A DNA stretch of 64,000 nt. It comes from CACIAM-69d sp001698445 (GTDB taxonomy: Bacteria > Cyanobacteriota > Cyanobacteriia > CACIAM-69d). This document shows, in pieces, positions 15,274 to 24,544 of the stretch. A program made the translations under genes and the position numbers. Under the pieces are notes generated by a model. That model did not search any database, had not been told where the DNA came from, and worked only from the letters and a program-made list of their open reading frames with translations. The stretch lies in NCBI RefSeq assembly GCF_043235035.1, contig NZ_JAZAQF010000012.1, positions 1 to 64,000 of the forward strand. Reading direction: 5' to 3'. How positions within the stretch are numbered: the stretch's first letter is position 1; each line of letters opens with the position of its first letter.

Positions 15274-17187
15274 TTAGGTTGTTAAGGGTGCTGGATCGAT
15301 GGCCACAGACACGGCCGGGGCCGGCCGTTGCTCGATCGGGATGGTGATCACAAATGTGGCTCCCTGGCCTGGCTCCGTCACGCATTCCAACGATCCCTTG
15401 TGGCGATCGGCCACCACCTGATAGGAAATGGACAGCCCCATCCCCGTTCCTTTGCCCACGGGCTTCGTTGTGAAAAATGCATCAAAAATCTTGGATTGGG
15501 CCGCCGTGGCAATTCCCGGGCCATTGTCGGTAATTCGGATTTGGAGCTGATTGGGGTCAAGCAGGGCCGTGGCGATCGTAATTTGTGGATCCAACGTGCC
15601 AGACTCTTCCAACGCATCGATCGCATTCACCAACAGGTTCATAAACACCTGATTGAGCTGACCCGCATAGCACTCCACCGAAGGCATGGCCGGATCGTAT
15701 TCGCGGTGGATGATGATGGCCGGCTGGGTGTCGCTGCCCTTCAAGCGATGGTTCAAAATCGTCAGGGTGCTGTCAATGCCTTCGTGGATGTCCACCCGTT
15801 TCAGATCCGATTCATCCAACCGGGAAAAAATTCGCAACGATTGCACGATGCCGCAAATGCGCTCCGAACCAATTTCCATGGATTTCAGGAGTTGCGGCAA
15901 GTCGGCCTCCAGAAATTCCAGGTCGATCGCCTCGGCATAGGCCGTTAAGGTGGGGGACAGTTCCGGCTGCTCCTGATGCAATAGCTCTAAAAAACCCAAC
16001 AGGCCGTGGATGTAGTCTTTTGCATGGCCCAAATTGCCGTAGATGAAGTTGATCGGGTTGTTGATTTCGTGGGCCACGCCGGCCACCAACTGCCCCAGGC
16101 TGGACATTTTTTCGGACTGGACAACCTGCACCTGCGCCTTTTGCACCTGTTCCAAAGCTTTGGACAGTTCGGCGGTGCGCTCCAGCACCCGTTGCTCCAG
16201 TTGTTCCGCCAGGCTTTGCAGTTTGGCTTCGGCCAATTGTCGATCGAGAATTTCTTCTCGCAGCAGGCGGTTGGTTTCGCGAGTTTGGGCGATCGCCACC
16301 CGCAGCCGCATGGGTTGGCGCACCAGAAGGAAGGTCAACACCGTGCCCAGGGCGATCGCCACCACTTCGCCCACCCGCAGCCAGAGCATGGAAGTGGACA
16401 CCACTGTCCAACCTTGGGTGGGCACGGCGGCCAGTTGCCAGCGCCCTGTGAGCAACGGAATTTCCAGAATCACCGGGTCGCGATCGAACACGGTGGCCGA
16501 CCCAAACAACAACCGCCCCACCCCATTGGCCCCATGCTCATAGATGGCGTATTCCGTGCTGTTGTCGTTGTTGAGCAAGTCCGCATCCGCCAGCAGGGCC
16601 AGCTCATCAAAAATCACAACCACCATGCCCAACAGGGGCGATCGACTGGAGCAGCGCCCATCGCAAACGGGGATGTAGCCCAAATAGCGTGCCCGGTTGG
16701 TGTAGGGCTGGGGCAATCGGGAAATGAGACCACTGGGAATGAGGCGTTTAAACCGCTGTTGTTGTTGGCGGTAGTCATCCAAAACGGCTTGGGTTTCCGT
16801 GTTTGGTGGATAGGTCAGAATTTGCAGTTTTTGGGGATCGTTCAGGGGTGGCGGCTGACCGGGCTGGGCCGATCGCACCAACAAGACCGCAATCACGCCC
16901 TGTTGCTGCTGCATGAGCGATCGAACAAAGGCGCTGAATTGCCCTTGGGATAGGGGCCCCGCGTTCAGCTCGTAGGGAATAATGCCTTGGGCCGTTTGAA
17001 TGCGAGCGTTCAGGGCCGATTCCAGCCGGGCCCGCTTGGCACTCAAGCGAGACAAGAGGTTGGAGCGGGCTTCTCCAACGAATCGATCGCGGGCGATATC
17101 ATCCACCACCCAAGCCGCAACGGAGGACAACAGGGTAAAGGCAGCAGCGGCCAATGCGGGCACGATCGTCGATCGATTCATCAACAA
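15274..17187 (-). CDS. Membrane sensor histidine kinase, CHASE-type
   Basis: 637 residues. A first membrane segment (about 8-28) and a second (about 268-289) bracket a periplasmic sensor region with CHASE-like features, including RYLGYIPVCDGRCSSRSPLLGMVVVIFDEL (residues 168-197). A long coiled coil (about 300-360) leads to HisKA with the phospho-acceptor His373 in VAGVAHEINNP, then the N-box FMNLLVNAIDAL, DNGPGIA, and FFTTKPVGKGTGMGLS of the ATPase domain. No response regulator is adjacent, so it is an orphan kinase. The paralogue at 48308 shares the kinase half closely. An IS200/IS605 remnant sits directly in front of its start codon and may carry or disturb its promoter. Confidence 0.92.
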   Translation of the reverse strand: MLMNRSTIVPALAAAAFTLLSSVAAWVVDDIARDRFVGEARSNLLSRLSAKRARLESALNARIQTAQGIIPYELNAGPLSQGQFSAFVRSLMQQQQGVIAVLLVRSAQPGQPPPLNDPQKLQILTYPPNTETQAVLDDYRQQQQRFKRLIPSGLISRLPQPYTNRARYLGYIPVCDGRCSSRSPLLGMVVVIFDELALLADADLLNNDNSTEYAIYEHGANGVGRLLFGSATVFDRDPVILEIPLLTGRWQLAAVPTQGWTVVSTSMLWLRVGEVVAIALGTVLTFLLVRQPMRLRVAIAQTRETNRLLREEILDRQLAEAKLQSLAEQLEQRVLERTAELSKALEQVQKAQVQVVQSEKMSSLGQLVAGVAHEINNPINFIYGNLGHAKDYIHGLLGFLELLHQEQPELSPTLTAYAEAIDLEFLEADLPQLLKSMEIGSERICGIVQSLRIFSRLDESDLKRVDIHEGIDSTLTILNHRLKGSDTQPAIIIHREYDPAMPSVECYAGQLNQVFMNLLVNAIDALEESGTLDPQITIATALLDPNQLQIRITDNGPGIATAAQSKIFDAFFTTKPVGKGTGMGLSISYQVVADRHKGSLECVTEPGQGATFVITIPIEQRPAPAVSVAIDPAPLTT

Positions 17188-17204
17188 AACTTCTGGGTCT
17201 GAAA

Positions 17205-17390
17205 CCCCGCCCTTTTAGGGCGGCTTTGTACTACAGTTGAACACATACCGAGGGACATCCGGGAATTTAAGCCTGTGGAGCAAACATAAGACCGAGAAAC
17301 CTTTGGGGTGGAGGCAGTTGCTAAGAAGCAGGAATCTAAGTCGCGAGGCTTAGAGAATCCCCGTTCCTTTAGGGTGGGGAGTATGTCAAT
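17205..17390 (+). mobile_element. IS200/IS605 remnant or PATE-like miniature element
   Basis: The left part holds a CCGCCCTTTTAGGGCGG hairpin (about 17207-17224). The right part encodes a decayed TnpB-type tail (GVEAVAKKQESKSRGLENPR, with an in-frame TAA upstream), then the subterminal hairpin around CCCCGTTCCTTTAGGGTGGGG-type pairing at 17359-17379 and an end like GTATGTCAA. Hairpin ends without terminal inverted repeats and the TnpB-like tail fit an internally deleted IS200/IS605 element. It fills the gap between the histidine kinase start and the aroE stop. Confidence 0.6.
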
Positions 17391-17440
17391 CAGAATTGCA
17401 GACTCTTGGGGGGGTCTCAAAAGGGCTACTCAACAACTAG

Positions 17441-18322
17441 TCAAGATCTGGGGGCCAAAAACGCCTCCACTGCCGATCTCATCACGGCCACCGGGGCCGG
17501 TTGACCCAACCAGCGGGACAGGGCCACCGCCCCTTGTTGCACCAACATTTCCAACCCATCAATTGTCTGCAAGCCCCGATCGCCCGCCATTTGCAAAAAG
17601 CGCGTGGGACGAGGCGTGTAAATCAAATCGTAGACAATGCTGCTAGGGGGCAACAGGGCCAATTGGGCGATCGAAAGGGGCGAGTCGGCCGCCAAGGGAT
17701 GCATTCCCACGGGAGTCGAGTTCACCAGCAAATCAGCGGACGGAAGCACCCGATCGAGGTCTGACCACACCAGCGTTTCTAGGGCGATTGCCAAGGGGTT
17801 TGGCGGCCCAAAGTGCTGTTGCAGGGCTGCCAGTTTTTGGGGGTCGCGCCCGGCCACCACCACCCGATCGCACCCCAACAGCTTGGCTCCGGCAATCACG
17901 GCCCGGGCCGCGCCCCCCGTGCCCAATACCAGGGCCGTGGCCCCCTGCCAATGGGCACGCAACGCCTTGAGCGGGGCCACAAAGCCATCCACGTCGGTGT
18001 TGGTTCCGGCCCAGCCCCGATCGGTTCGCCACAGGGTGTTGACGGCCCCGACCGATCGAGCCACATCGGAAATGTCCGCCAACAGGGGCATCACCGCCTG
18101 CTTATGGGGAATGGTGACGCTCAGGCCCAACACCTCCACGGCCGCAAAGCCATCCATCGCCTTAGTCAAGTCTGCGGGCTTGACCGGAAAGGCCACGTAA
18201 ACCGCATCGACCCCCAAACTGGCGATCGCCTGGTTATGCATCACTGGCGAGAGGGAATGGCCAATGGGATCCCCAATTACGCCGAGCAATCGCGTTTTAC
18301 CGGTAATGGGCGATCGATGCAT
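17441..18322 (-). CDS. aroE: Shikimate dehydrogenase
   Basis: NADPH-dependent reduction of 3-dehydroshikimate to shikimate in aromatic amino acid synthesis. About 293 residues from the ATG at 18322. The open frame extends to 18553, but that part encodes the 16-bp tandem repeats and is not AroE-like. Motifs: GVIGDPIGHSLSPVMHNQA at the substrate site, SVTIPHKQAVMP with the catalytic Lys, GTNTDVDGFV, the NADP loop VLGTGGAARAV, NSTPVGMHP, and the closing EMLVQQGAVALSRWLG. It is transcribed leftward, with the repeats at 18362-18464 in its probable leader. Confidence 0.95.
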   Translation of the reverse strand: MHRSPITGKTRLLGVIGDPIGHSLSPVMHNQAIASLGVDAVYVAFPVKPADLTKAMDGFAAVEVLGLSVTIPHKQAVMPLLADISDVARSVGAVNTLWRTDRGWAGTNTDVDGFVAPLKALRAHWQGATALVLGTGGAARAVIAGAKLLGCDRVVVAGRDPQKLAALQQHFGPPNPLAIALETLVWSDLDRVLPSADLLVNSTPVGMHPLAADSPLSIAQLALLPPSSIVYDLIYTPRPTRFLQMAGDRGLQTIDGLEMLVQQGAVALSRWLGQPAPVAVMRSAVEAFLAPRS

Positions 18323-18361
18323 ATCTGAAGACACGTTTTCAAGATCTCCTGTCTTAGGGAC

Positions 18362-18425
18362 TGATGGATTGATGAACTGATGGGTTGATGAACTGATGGA
18401 TTGATGAACTGATGGACTGAAAAAC
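18362..18425. repeat. 16-bp tandem repeat, 4 units
   Basis: Units of TGATGGATTGATGAAC; unit 2 has one change and unit 4 ends TGATGGACTGAAAAAC. It lies 40 bp upstream of the aroE ATG, so copy number could alter the aroE leader length. Confidence 0.9.
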
Positions 18426-18432
18426 TGGCTTA

Positions 18433-18464
18433 CAGGTTTGAACACTTGCAGGTTTGAACACTTG
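18433..18464. repeat. 16-bp tandem repeat, 2 units
   Basis: Two copies of CAGGTTTGAACACTTG, 8 bp from the preceding 16-bp array but unrelated to it in sequence. Together they fill most of the aroE-methyltransferase gap. Confidence 0.85.
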
Positions 18465-18491
18465 CAGGCTTCAGAGCTGCGCACCCAAGAT

Positions 18492-19325
18492 TTACCAACG
18501 ATCGAACTGCAAAATCCAATAGTTGAGTGCTCGCAGACGGCTAACCAGCTCAATCGACAGGGTTTGTACTACCGCCGACGGATCGAACCATTGATTATCA
18601 ACCGCCATCGATCGAAAGCAACTATAGGTTGGCAAAGTTTCCACCGTGATATCCCGAGCCTGGGTAAGGCGAAACCCCGTTTCCTGGGCTAGATTTCGAT
18701 AGGAATTGAGAGTGTAGGTCACATCAAATCCGCCATAAAATCCAGCACTATCCAAGGGGGATTTGAGATTGGGCAGCAGTGCTAACAAGTCACTGGGCAA
18801 AAAGTCTGAAATCGCCAGTTGACCACCTGGTTTCAGAACACGGCGCACCTCTTGGAAAAATCGCTGTCGATCGGGAAAGTGAAAAATACATTCCACCGCC
18901 AACACCACATCAAAAGACGCATCCGGAAAAGGCAGCTCGATCGCGTTAGCCTCCACCCATTCAATGGTGTTGTTATTTTGCGGAGTCACCCACTGCTTCG
19001 CCCGATCGAGCTGGCGCGGGTCAATGTTCACCCCCGTCAGTTGCAGGTTTGAAAATTGTTGGTTCAGGCTGGCGATCGTGCCGCCAAACCCGCAGCCCAC
19101 ATCCAGCACCTTGGCCCCATCTTGAATCCGCGTTGTGCCATACACCTCACGGGTGAGCTGCTCGGCCGCTTCATCAAAGGCAGCGGGACTGATTTGGGCC
19201 CGATCGGGATCAGCCCAATAGCCCCAATGGACGTGGCGGCGGAAGGCCGTTTGCACAGCGGGCGATCGATCCAGCAAGCCCAACAAAGCATCGAAGTAGG
19301 GCAGATTAACCGTTGAGGTAGCCAT
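18492..19325 (-). CDS. Class I SAM-dependent methyltransferase
   Basis: 277 residues. Motif I is VLDVGCGFGGTIASLN at about residue 73; then TGVNIDPRQLDRAKQW, EWVEANAIELPFPDASFDVV and the motif LKPGGQLAISDF. This is the small-molecule methyltransferase type (UbiE/Coq5-like Rossmann fold). The HWGYWADP segment near the N-terminus and FPDRQRFFQEVRRVLKPGG are shared with cyanobacterial methyltransferases acting on sterol-, tocopherol- or quinone-like substrates, but I cannot name the substrate. It starts next to a 14-bp tandem repeat. It may share a transcript with aroE, which lies downstream on the same strand. Confidence 0.85.
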   Translation of the reverse strand: MATSTVNLPYFDALLGLLDRSPAVQTAFRRHVHWGYWADPDRAQISPAAFDEAAEQLTREVYGTTRIQDGAKVLDVGCGFGGTIASLNQQFSNLQLTGVNIDPRQLDRAKQWVTPQNNNTIEWVEANAIELPFPDASFDVVLAVECIFHFPDRQRFFQEVRRVLKPGGQLAISDFLPSDLLALLPNLKSPLDSAGFYGGFDVTYTLNSYRNLAQETGFRLTQARDITVETLPTYSCFRSMAVDNQWFDPSAVVQTLSIELVSRLRALNYWILQFDRW

Positions 19326-19352
19326 AGATTTGCAGCAATTGACAGCGAAGTG

Positions 19353-19408
19353 ATTACAGCGAGGTGATTACAGCGAGGTGATTACAGCGAGGTGATTACA
19401 GCGAGGTT
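19353..19408. repeat. 14-bp tandem repeat, 4 units
   Basis: Four units of ATTACAGCGAGGTG; the last ends GTT. A related GACAGCGAAGTG precedes it and GACAGC follows. It lies 28 bp upstream of the methyltransferase start, in the 296-bp divergent gap before the exoribonuclease gene. The rest of that gap shows no gene. Confidence 0.9.
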
Positions 19409-19621
19409 GACAGCAATGGTGCAGCTCAACATTGAAACTCAACGTTGGAGCCACCAGCGATTGAAGGCAATTGAAAGCAATTGTATGTGTCCATTCAACC
19501 TAACCCACCGGTTGATTAACCCTTTGAATCCTGGCCGACAACCTCTCCCGGGCGATCGGTTCGCGGGCCCAGTCAATCCCCTACACTAAGAGCCGAACTG
19601 TGCAGGCTTGGTGTCGAGTCT

Positions 19622-21652
19622 ATGGACAAAGGAACGCTGGTTGAATTGCGACTCGATGACGAGCGAGTGTTGGCCACAATCGATCGCCCAGAAGGCAAAA
19701 AACTCTTCATCGCGATCGGCGAGCAGGGCAAAAACTACAAAATCCGTCCCCAGGATGTGACCTACACCGTTGGGGGTGGGTTTCAGCCCGCCGACATTGC
19801 TGCCTTTCGAGCCGCCACAGCGCCTTACTTTGACCCCGACAGTTTGGAAGTGGCTTGGGAACTGCTGTGCGAGGAAGACAACCGCGCCGTAGATGCCAAG
19901 GAACTGAGCCTAATTCTTTTTTCAGAAGCTTCGCCGGTCACTTGTTACGCTGCTCACCGGATGCTGAGCGAGGATAAGCTATTTTTTAAGCAGAAGGGCG
20001 ATCGCTACGAACCTCGACCCGCTAGCCAAGTCTCAGAAATGCGCCGTCAACAGGAGCTGGCCCGGCAGCGAGAACAGGAACAGCAGGCCTTTTGCGAGTG
20101 GGTTCAATCGGCCATCAGCAACCCGGGTAATCGCCCCACCATTCCCGACGATTCCCCATTTCGTCAGCGCCTTGAATTACTGGAACGGTATGCCGTCCAA
20201 GGCGATGAAATGACCAATCGATCGGCTGCGTTAGACTTACTCGCAAAGCTCGATCGCCCGACCACCGAACGCGGTGCATTTGATCTGCTTGTGGCCCTGG
20301 GCCTGTGGAGTCCCCACGAAAATTTGCACTTGCGGCGATCGCAACTGCCCACCCGTTTTTCTGCCAAGGTGCTTGATGTGGCCCGTGCGTACCTCGAATC
20401 TCCACCCCCCGATCTGGATCGCGATCGGCTCGACCTCGTTCACCTCAAAACCTACACGATCGACGACGAAAGCACCCGCGAAATTGACGACGGCCTCAGC
20501 CTGGAATTCCTCAGCGATGGCACCGAGCGCATTTGGGTACACATTGCCGATCCCACCCGCTGGCTAGAACCCGGAAACGAGCTAGACCTCGAAGCCCGCC
20601 GCCGCGCCACCACCGTCTATTTACCCACGGGCCCCGTGCCCATGTTTCCGCACGAGCTGGCCACCGGCCCCATGAGCCTAGTGCAAGGTCGGCAATGCTG
20701 TGCCCTCAGCTTCGGCATCATCCTCAACGAAGATGGCTCCGTCGCGGACTACCAAATTCGCGCCAGTCACGTCAAACCCACCTATCGCCTCACTTACGAC
20801 GACGTGGACGAAATGCTCGATTTGGGCATCACCGACGAGCCACAACTCACAGCCCTGGCCAAGTGGGCCAAGCGCCGCGAAAGCTGGCGGGCCAGCCAAG
20901 GGGCAATCCGCATTGAAATGCCCGAAACCTCGATCGCCGTCAAGGATGACGAAATTGAAATCCGAGTCCTGGGTGATTCCGCCGCACGGGGACTGGTGGC
21001 GGAAATGATGATTCTGGCGGGAGAAGTGGCCGCCCGCTACGGCCAAGAACATAGCCTGCCAATGCCCTTCCGCAGCCAACCCCAACCGGAACTTCCCCCC
21101 GCAGAAGAATTGATGCTGTTGCCTGCGGGCCCCGTGCGCGCCTGCGCCATCCGCCGCTGTATGCCCCGCAGCGAAATGAGCACCACGCCCGCCCGCCACT
21201 CCAGCCTCGCCCTGGATACTTACACCCAAATCACATCACCCATTCGCCGCTATACCGATCTATTGGGTCACTTTCAAATTAAGGCACACCTGCGAGGCGA
21301 AACCCTGCCCTTTTCGATTAACGAAATGCAGGAGTTGGTGCAAGGGGTGAGTTCCACGGCCTATGAAGCGACTTTGGTGGAGCGCCAGACCACGCGCTAC
21401 TGGATTTTGGAATATTTACGGCGAAACCGCGGCCCCTGGCAAACGCTGATGTTGCGATGGTTACGCGAGGATGATGGGCTAGCGGCGGTGCTGCTGGAGG
21501 ATTTGGGGGTGGAGCTGGCAACGCGGTTCCATCGCGATCTGTCGCCGGGCGATCGCCTCTGGTTGGAGGTGAGCCACGCGGATCCACGCCAAGATTCCAT
21601 CCAGTTTCGGGAAACGGCAGTGGATGGAGCACTGGCCGAATCGGTTTTGTAG
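19622..21652 (+). CDS. RNase II/R-family exoribonuclease (RNB domain)
   Basis: 676 residues; a 3'-5' exoribonuclease of the RNase II/R superfamily for mRNA and structured RNA decay. The RNB catalytic domain (about 270-570) shows the acidic cluster in TIDDESTREIDDGLSL, then HIADPTRWLEPGNELD, RRRATTVYLP, FPHELATGPMSL, and the helix-closing TQITSPIRRYTDLLGHFQ. A C-terminal S1-like segment (WLEVSHADPRQDSIQF) is short. The N-terminus lacks a full cold-shock tandem, as in the compact cyanobacterial homologues once called Zam/VacB. The ATG at 19622 gives the first good Met. It is followed by tRNA-Pro on the same strand. Confidence 0.9.
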   Translation: MDKGTLVELRLDDERVLATIDRPEGKKLFIAIGEQGKNYKIRPQDVTYTVGGGFQPADIAAFRAATAPYFDPDSLEVAWELLCEEDNRAVDAKELSLILFSEASPVTCYAAHRMLSEDKLFFKQKGDRYEPRPASQVSEMRRQQELARQREQEQQAFCEWVQSAISNPGNRPTIPDDSPFRQRLELLERYAVQGDEMTNRSAALDLLAKLDRPTTERGAFDLLVALGLWSPHENLHLRRSQLPTRFSAKVLDVARAYLESPPPDLDRDRLDLVHLKTYTIDDESTREIDDGLSLEFLSDGTERIWVHIADPTRWLEPGNELDLEARRRATTVYLPTGPVPMFPHELATGPMSLVQGRQCCALSFGIILNEDGSVADYQIRASHVKPTYRLTYDDVDEMLDLGITDEPQLTALAKWAKRRESWRASQGAIRIEMPETSIAVKDDEIEIRVLGDSAARGLVAEMMILAGEVAARYGQEHSLPMPFRSQPQPELPPAEELMLLPAGPVRACAIRRCMPRSEMSTTPARHSSLALDTYTQITSPIRRYTDLLGHFQIKAHLRGETLPFSINEMQELVQGVSSTAYEATLVERQTTRYWILEYLRRNRGPWQTLMLRWLREDDGLAAVLLEDLGVELATRFHRDLSPGDRLWLEVSHADPRQDSIQFRETAVDGALAESVL

Positions 21653-21870
21653 CTCGGAGGCTGGGCTGAGCAAGACGAGTGATCAAAACAGGTCTGGCAA
21701 GAGGGGGCCGGTCAAACCAGGCGCGCAAGAAAATGGCGCGCAAGAAAATGGCGCGAGAAAAATAAAAAAATTCCTCGTCCAGTTGCGTGCAAATGGCTCA
21801 CCATCCCCTATAATTCTGAAGGTCAAATTTCGCGCCGGTCAAATCACTGGCTCGATCGCGGAATCTGCCT
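21653..21870 (+). other. Leader between exoribonuclease and tRNA
   Basis: The 218 bp are partly AT-rich and contain a short direct repeat (ACAAGAAAATGGCGCG-like, near 21727 and 21740) and a possible -10 TATAAT at about 21810 that would suit the tRNA promoter. I see no gene. Confidence 0.35.
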
Positions 21871-21944
21871 CGGGATGTAGCGCAGCTTGGTAGCGCACCT
21901 CGTTCGGGTCGAGGGGGCCGCTGGTTCGAATCCAGTCATCCCGA
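21871..21944 (+). tRNA. tRNA-Pro (CGG)
   Basis: The cloverleaf is readable by eye: acceptor CGGGATG paired with CATCCCG, D-arm GCGC/GCGC, anticodon arm CCTCG-TTCGGGT-CGAGG with CGG at positions 34-36, T-arm GCTGG-TTCGAAT-CCAGT, and an A discriminator. CCA is not encoded. It is 74 nt long. Confidence 0.95.
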
Positions 21945-22614
21945 TTATGTTTCCCAATTCACTGCTATCCAGGGTTTGCAACGCTGGATTCTCCTCCATT
22001 CTGTCTCCATAGAAACTGCTGGTGCTTTTGGCGGCCCGACTGCCGATCGCCCTAATTTTTCTATGGACTAAACCGATGGTTTAAATTTTTTTGAGGGGTT
22101 CTCGGGCCTCAGGTGTTGGCTTTCTTGGGTCTTGGGTCGCCCTTGCCCGATCGCCCAATCCCCCGAGTTGGCAAGGTGGGTTTTGCCTGGCGATCGCCCC
22201 AGTGACCTCCCCAAACGGCCAGCCCCCTTGCCCACAGGGCCACCCGCCATCACCAAACAATTGAGTTAAATTATCCCTGTATTACTTACCCTGAGTATCA
22301 TCCTGAAAATGAACCGGAGGAAATGCTCCCGGGCGACCCCTAGCAATCTTTCGCCATCAACCACTCGTCTCGTTCTGCAGCGTAACTGGCAATGCTCAGC
22401 ATGGTCACCCCATTGTCCTACTGATCCCAATCATTCGATTTTTCTATTTTAATTCCTTATATTGGTGACAGTAAAAAATTATTAAAAATCATTCCTAACC
22501 CAGCTCCCAGCAACCCTCAAGATCGCCATTGATCGACAAAACCCACTACGATAGAGCCACTTCAGGCTCACGATAGCAAAGCCCCTTTTTGTTTAACCCC
22601 ATTCTGCGAAAATC
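21945..22614. other. 670-bp region upstream of kaiA
   Basis: No supported gene. The first half is GC-rich with CGATCG sites; the second half (from about 22250) turns AT-rich, with TTTTCTATTTTAATTCC and a TATATT-like stretch near 22455 that could belong to the kaiA promoter. I do not see a convincing operator or riboswitch. Confidence 0.4.
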
Positions 22615-23466
22615 GTGCGATATTACTTAGCAATTACTGCGCTCACGAACTCATCAGAGAGCACTGAAGTCCTATGCAAAATTCTTGATACTGCTCGCTA
22701 TCAAACCCAATACTACGAAACTTTAGAATCATTCCTGGCTGCCATTCAGCAAAACCAGCAAGAAATTGATTGTCTCATTATTCAAGAGGATCCACTGCTT
22801 GAGCACGTCATTGAGCAGCTCTCTACCGCTAACATCATTCTTCCGGCAGTTATTTGGTGTTCCCGATCGCAGAATTTACCCAAAAAACCCTGGATTTATC
22901 ATGCGGCTGAAGTGATCGCCTCAGAGCACGACCTCGAAAGTTTCCGCCGGTCAATCGATCGCGCCATCAACAATTTCCTATACCTAACACCAATCAGCTC
23001 CAACCTCGGTCAGGCAAACGTTGCCCCTGCCTCTGCCGTCCCTAGTAATGCAGTAAACCTGCTTGAGCAACAGAAACGACTGACAGACAAACTCAAAGAG
23101 CGCTTAGGATATTTAGGTGTGTATTACAAGCGCGAACCCAAACTTTTTCTCAGAAACCTGCCCGCCGAAGACAGGCAAGCGCTCCTACAGGAATTGAGAA
23201 GCGAATATCGCGAAATTGTCTTGGCCTATTTTGCAGAGGATGGCACCGTCAATATGCGGGTCGATCGCTTTGTGGAGCAAGCTTTTTTTGCAGATATGTC
23301 TGTTTCTCAAATTGTAGAAATCCACATGGAGTTGATGGATGCCCTTGCCACTCAACTCAAGCTGGAAGGGCGCAGTGAAGAAATTCTTCTAGACTATCGA
23401 CTCACGCTCATTGACATCATTGCCCACCTGTGCGAGATGTATCGACGCTCCATCCCCCGTGAGTGA
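22615..23466 (+). CDS. kaiA: Circadian clock protein KaiA
   Basis: 283 residues from a GTG start (GTG CGA TAT TAC). KaiA binds the C-terminal tail of KaiC and stimulates its autophosphorylation. The N-terminal pseudo-receiver domain spans about 1-135 (LAITALTNSSESTEVLCKIL ... CLIIQEDPLLEHVI). The C-terminal four-helix dimer and KaiC-binding domain (about 165-283) is strongly conserved: LKERLGYLGVYYKREPKLFLRNLP, VLAYFAEDGTVN, DRFVEQAFFADMSVSQIVEIHMELMD and LDYRLTLIDIIAHLCEMYRR. It is full length, not the truncated Nostoc form. Codons are visibly more AT-rich than in kaiC, and the gene is separated from kaiB by 763 bp. Confidence 0.97.
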   Translation: MRYYLAITALTNSSESTEVLCKILDTARYQTQYYETLESFLAAIQQNQQEIDCLIIQEDPLLEHVIEQLSTANIILPAVIWCSRSQNLPKKPWIYHAAEVIASEHDLESFRRSIDRAINNFLYLTPISSNLGQANVAPASAVPSNAVNLLEQQKRLTDKLKERLGYLGVYYKREPKLFLRNLPAEDRQALLQELRSEYREIVLAYFAEDGTVNMRVDRFVEQAFFADMSVSQIVEIHMELMDALATQLKLEGRSEEILLDYRLTLIDIIAHLCEMYRRSIPRE

Positions 23467-24229
23467 TGCACTCTAATTCATTGTCTAACAATACAGTGTT
23501 TGCGAATTAATAGACCTGCACCCCAAGCAATTTTGTTCAAAGTACAAAAATGCGATTGGCCGCTTGCAATCATTCTTGTAATTCATTTTTAAATAGCTTC
23601 TTTTGGATTTCGCTCAAAAATTGCTTTTACATCAATTTTTAGTCCAATTATCATTGATTCTTGACAAGAATCAATGTTTCATAGATTTATTGATTCAAGC
23701 CAGGAAACTTAAGAATCTTTTCTGATTACCATCTGACAATCGGGTTATTATATTAAATAAAATCAAGTTCCATGATTTTTGGCGTATTGTTCGTTTACAA
23801 GTTGGCTGAGGGCCGCGCCAGAAGCTCTAGGATTAACGCTTTGATTTTTCTTGTTTCTCCCTGTCAATCGTTGTCGTCGCAGTTGGCATCAAGCCATTTT
23901 CACGTTCCTGCTCACGTCCTGAGCGCAGGTGACACCATCTGGTTCAAGAGTCAATTTGACAGGTAAGTACAAGCTGGCAACAGAATATTTCGACACATTT
24001 CGACCAAACTGCCATTGATGAACTGAATTTTGAGGATGATGACTGGAGCGTGGTCTGCTCGATAACAAATTGGGAGTAAGTTTTCCCCAATCCTTGGGGA
24101 GAGTCCTGTGATTGGCATGGATCTGATTCCGGTTTTAGGGACTCCGGTGACCTTGCATTCTCAACGGGTCTTGTATTTACCCAAATTCCCGTGGACAGAA
24201 CTTCCTAAACTCAACTCGTTGTATTGCTT
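23467..24229. other. 763-bp kaiA-kaiB intergenic region
   Basis: Very AT-rich in its first 300 bp. A 64-codon frame at 23772-23966 is open but has no recognisable product and no ribosome binding site. The length implies that kaiB (with or without kaiC) has its own promoter. I see no tandem array here, unlike the kaiB-kaiC gap. Confidence 0.45.
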
Positions 24230-24544
24230 ATGAGTCCCCTCAAAAAAACCTACGTTCTCAAGTTATACGTAGCAGGGAATACTCCCCATTCAGTCCGTGC
24301 CCTGAAAACCCTGAAGAATATTTTGGAAGACGAGTTTCAAGGGGTTTATGCGCTGAAGGTCATCGATGTGCTAAAAAATCCCCAACTTGCCGAGGAGGAT
24401 AAGATTTTGGCCACCCCAACCCTCGCGAAAATTTTGCCCCCGCCAGTGCGGAAAATTATTGGCGATTTGTCCGATCGCGAGCGGGTGTTGATTGGCCTCG
24501 ACCTGCTCTATGAAGAATTGGCGGATGATGAGGCTGAATACTAG
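24230..24544 (+). CDS. kaiB: Circadian clock protein KaiB
   Basis: 104 residues from the ATG at 24230; an in-frame TTG lies two codons upstream, but MSPLKKTYVLKLYVAGNTP is the canonical start. KaiB is a thioredoxin-like fold-switching protein that binds phosphorylated KaiC and sequesters KaiA. The sequence is nearly canonical throughout: RALKTLKNILEDEFQGVYALKVID, LKNPQLAEEDKILATPTLAK, LPPPVRKIIGDLSDRERVLIGLDLLYEE, with an acidic tail ADDEAEY. No residue needed for the fold switch appears lost. The gene is followed by an unusually long 461-bp gap before kaiC. Confidence 0.98.
   Translation: MSPLKKTYVLKLYVAGNTPHSVRALKTLKNILEDEFQGVYALKVIDVLKNPQLAEEDKILATPTLAKILPPPVRKIIGDLSDRERVLIGLDLLYEELADDEAEY

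Noticed and set aside
16006..16953. 315-codon frame opposite the histidine kinase
   Set aside because: Antisense to complete HisKA and CHASE-region sequence; His/Gln/Gly-rich shadow.
18323..18553. N-terminal extension of aroE
   Set aside because: It is translated tandem repeat; canonical AroE begins just before RLLGVIGDPIGHSLSP.
23772..23966. Small gene between kaiA and kaiB
   Set aside because: 64 codons with no recognisable family and no ribosome binding site; better treated as intergenic.
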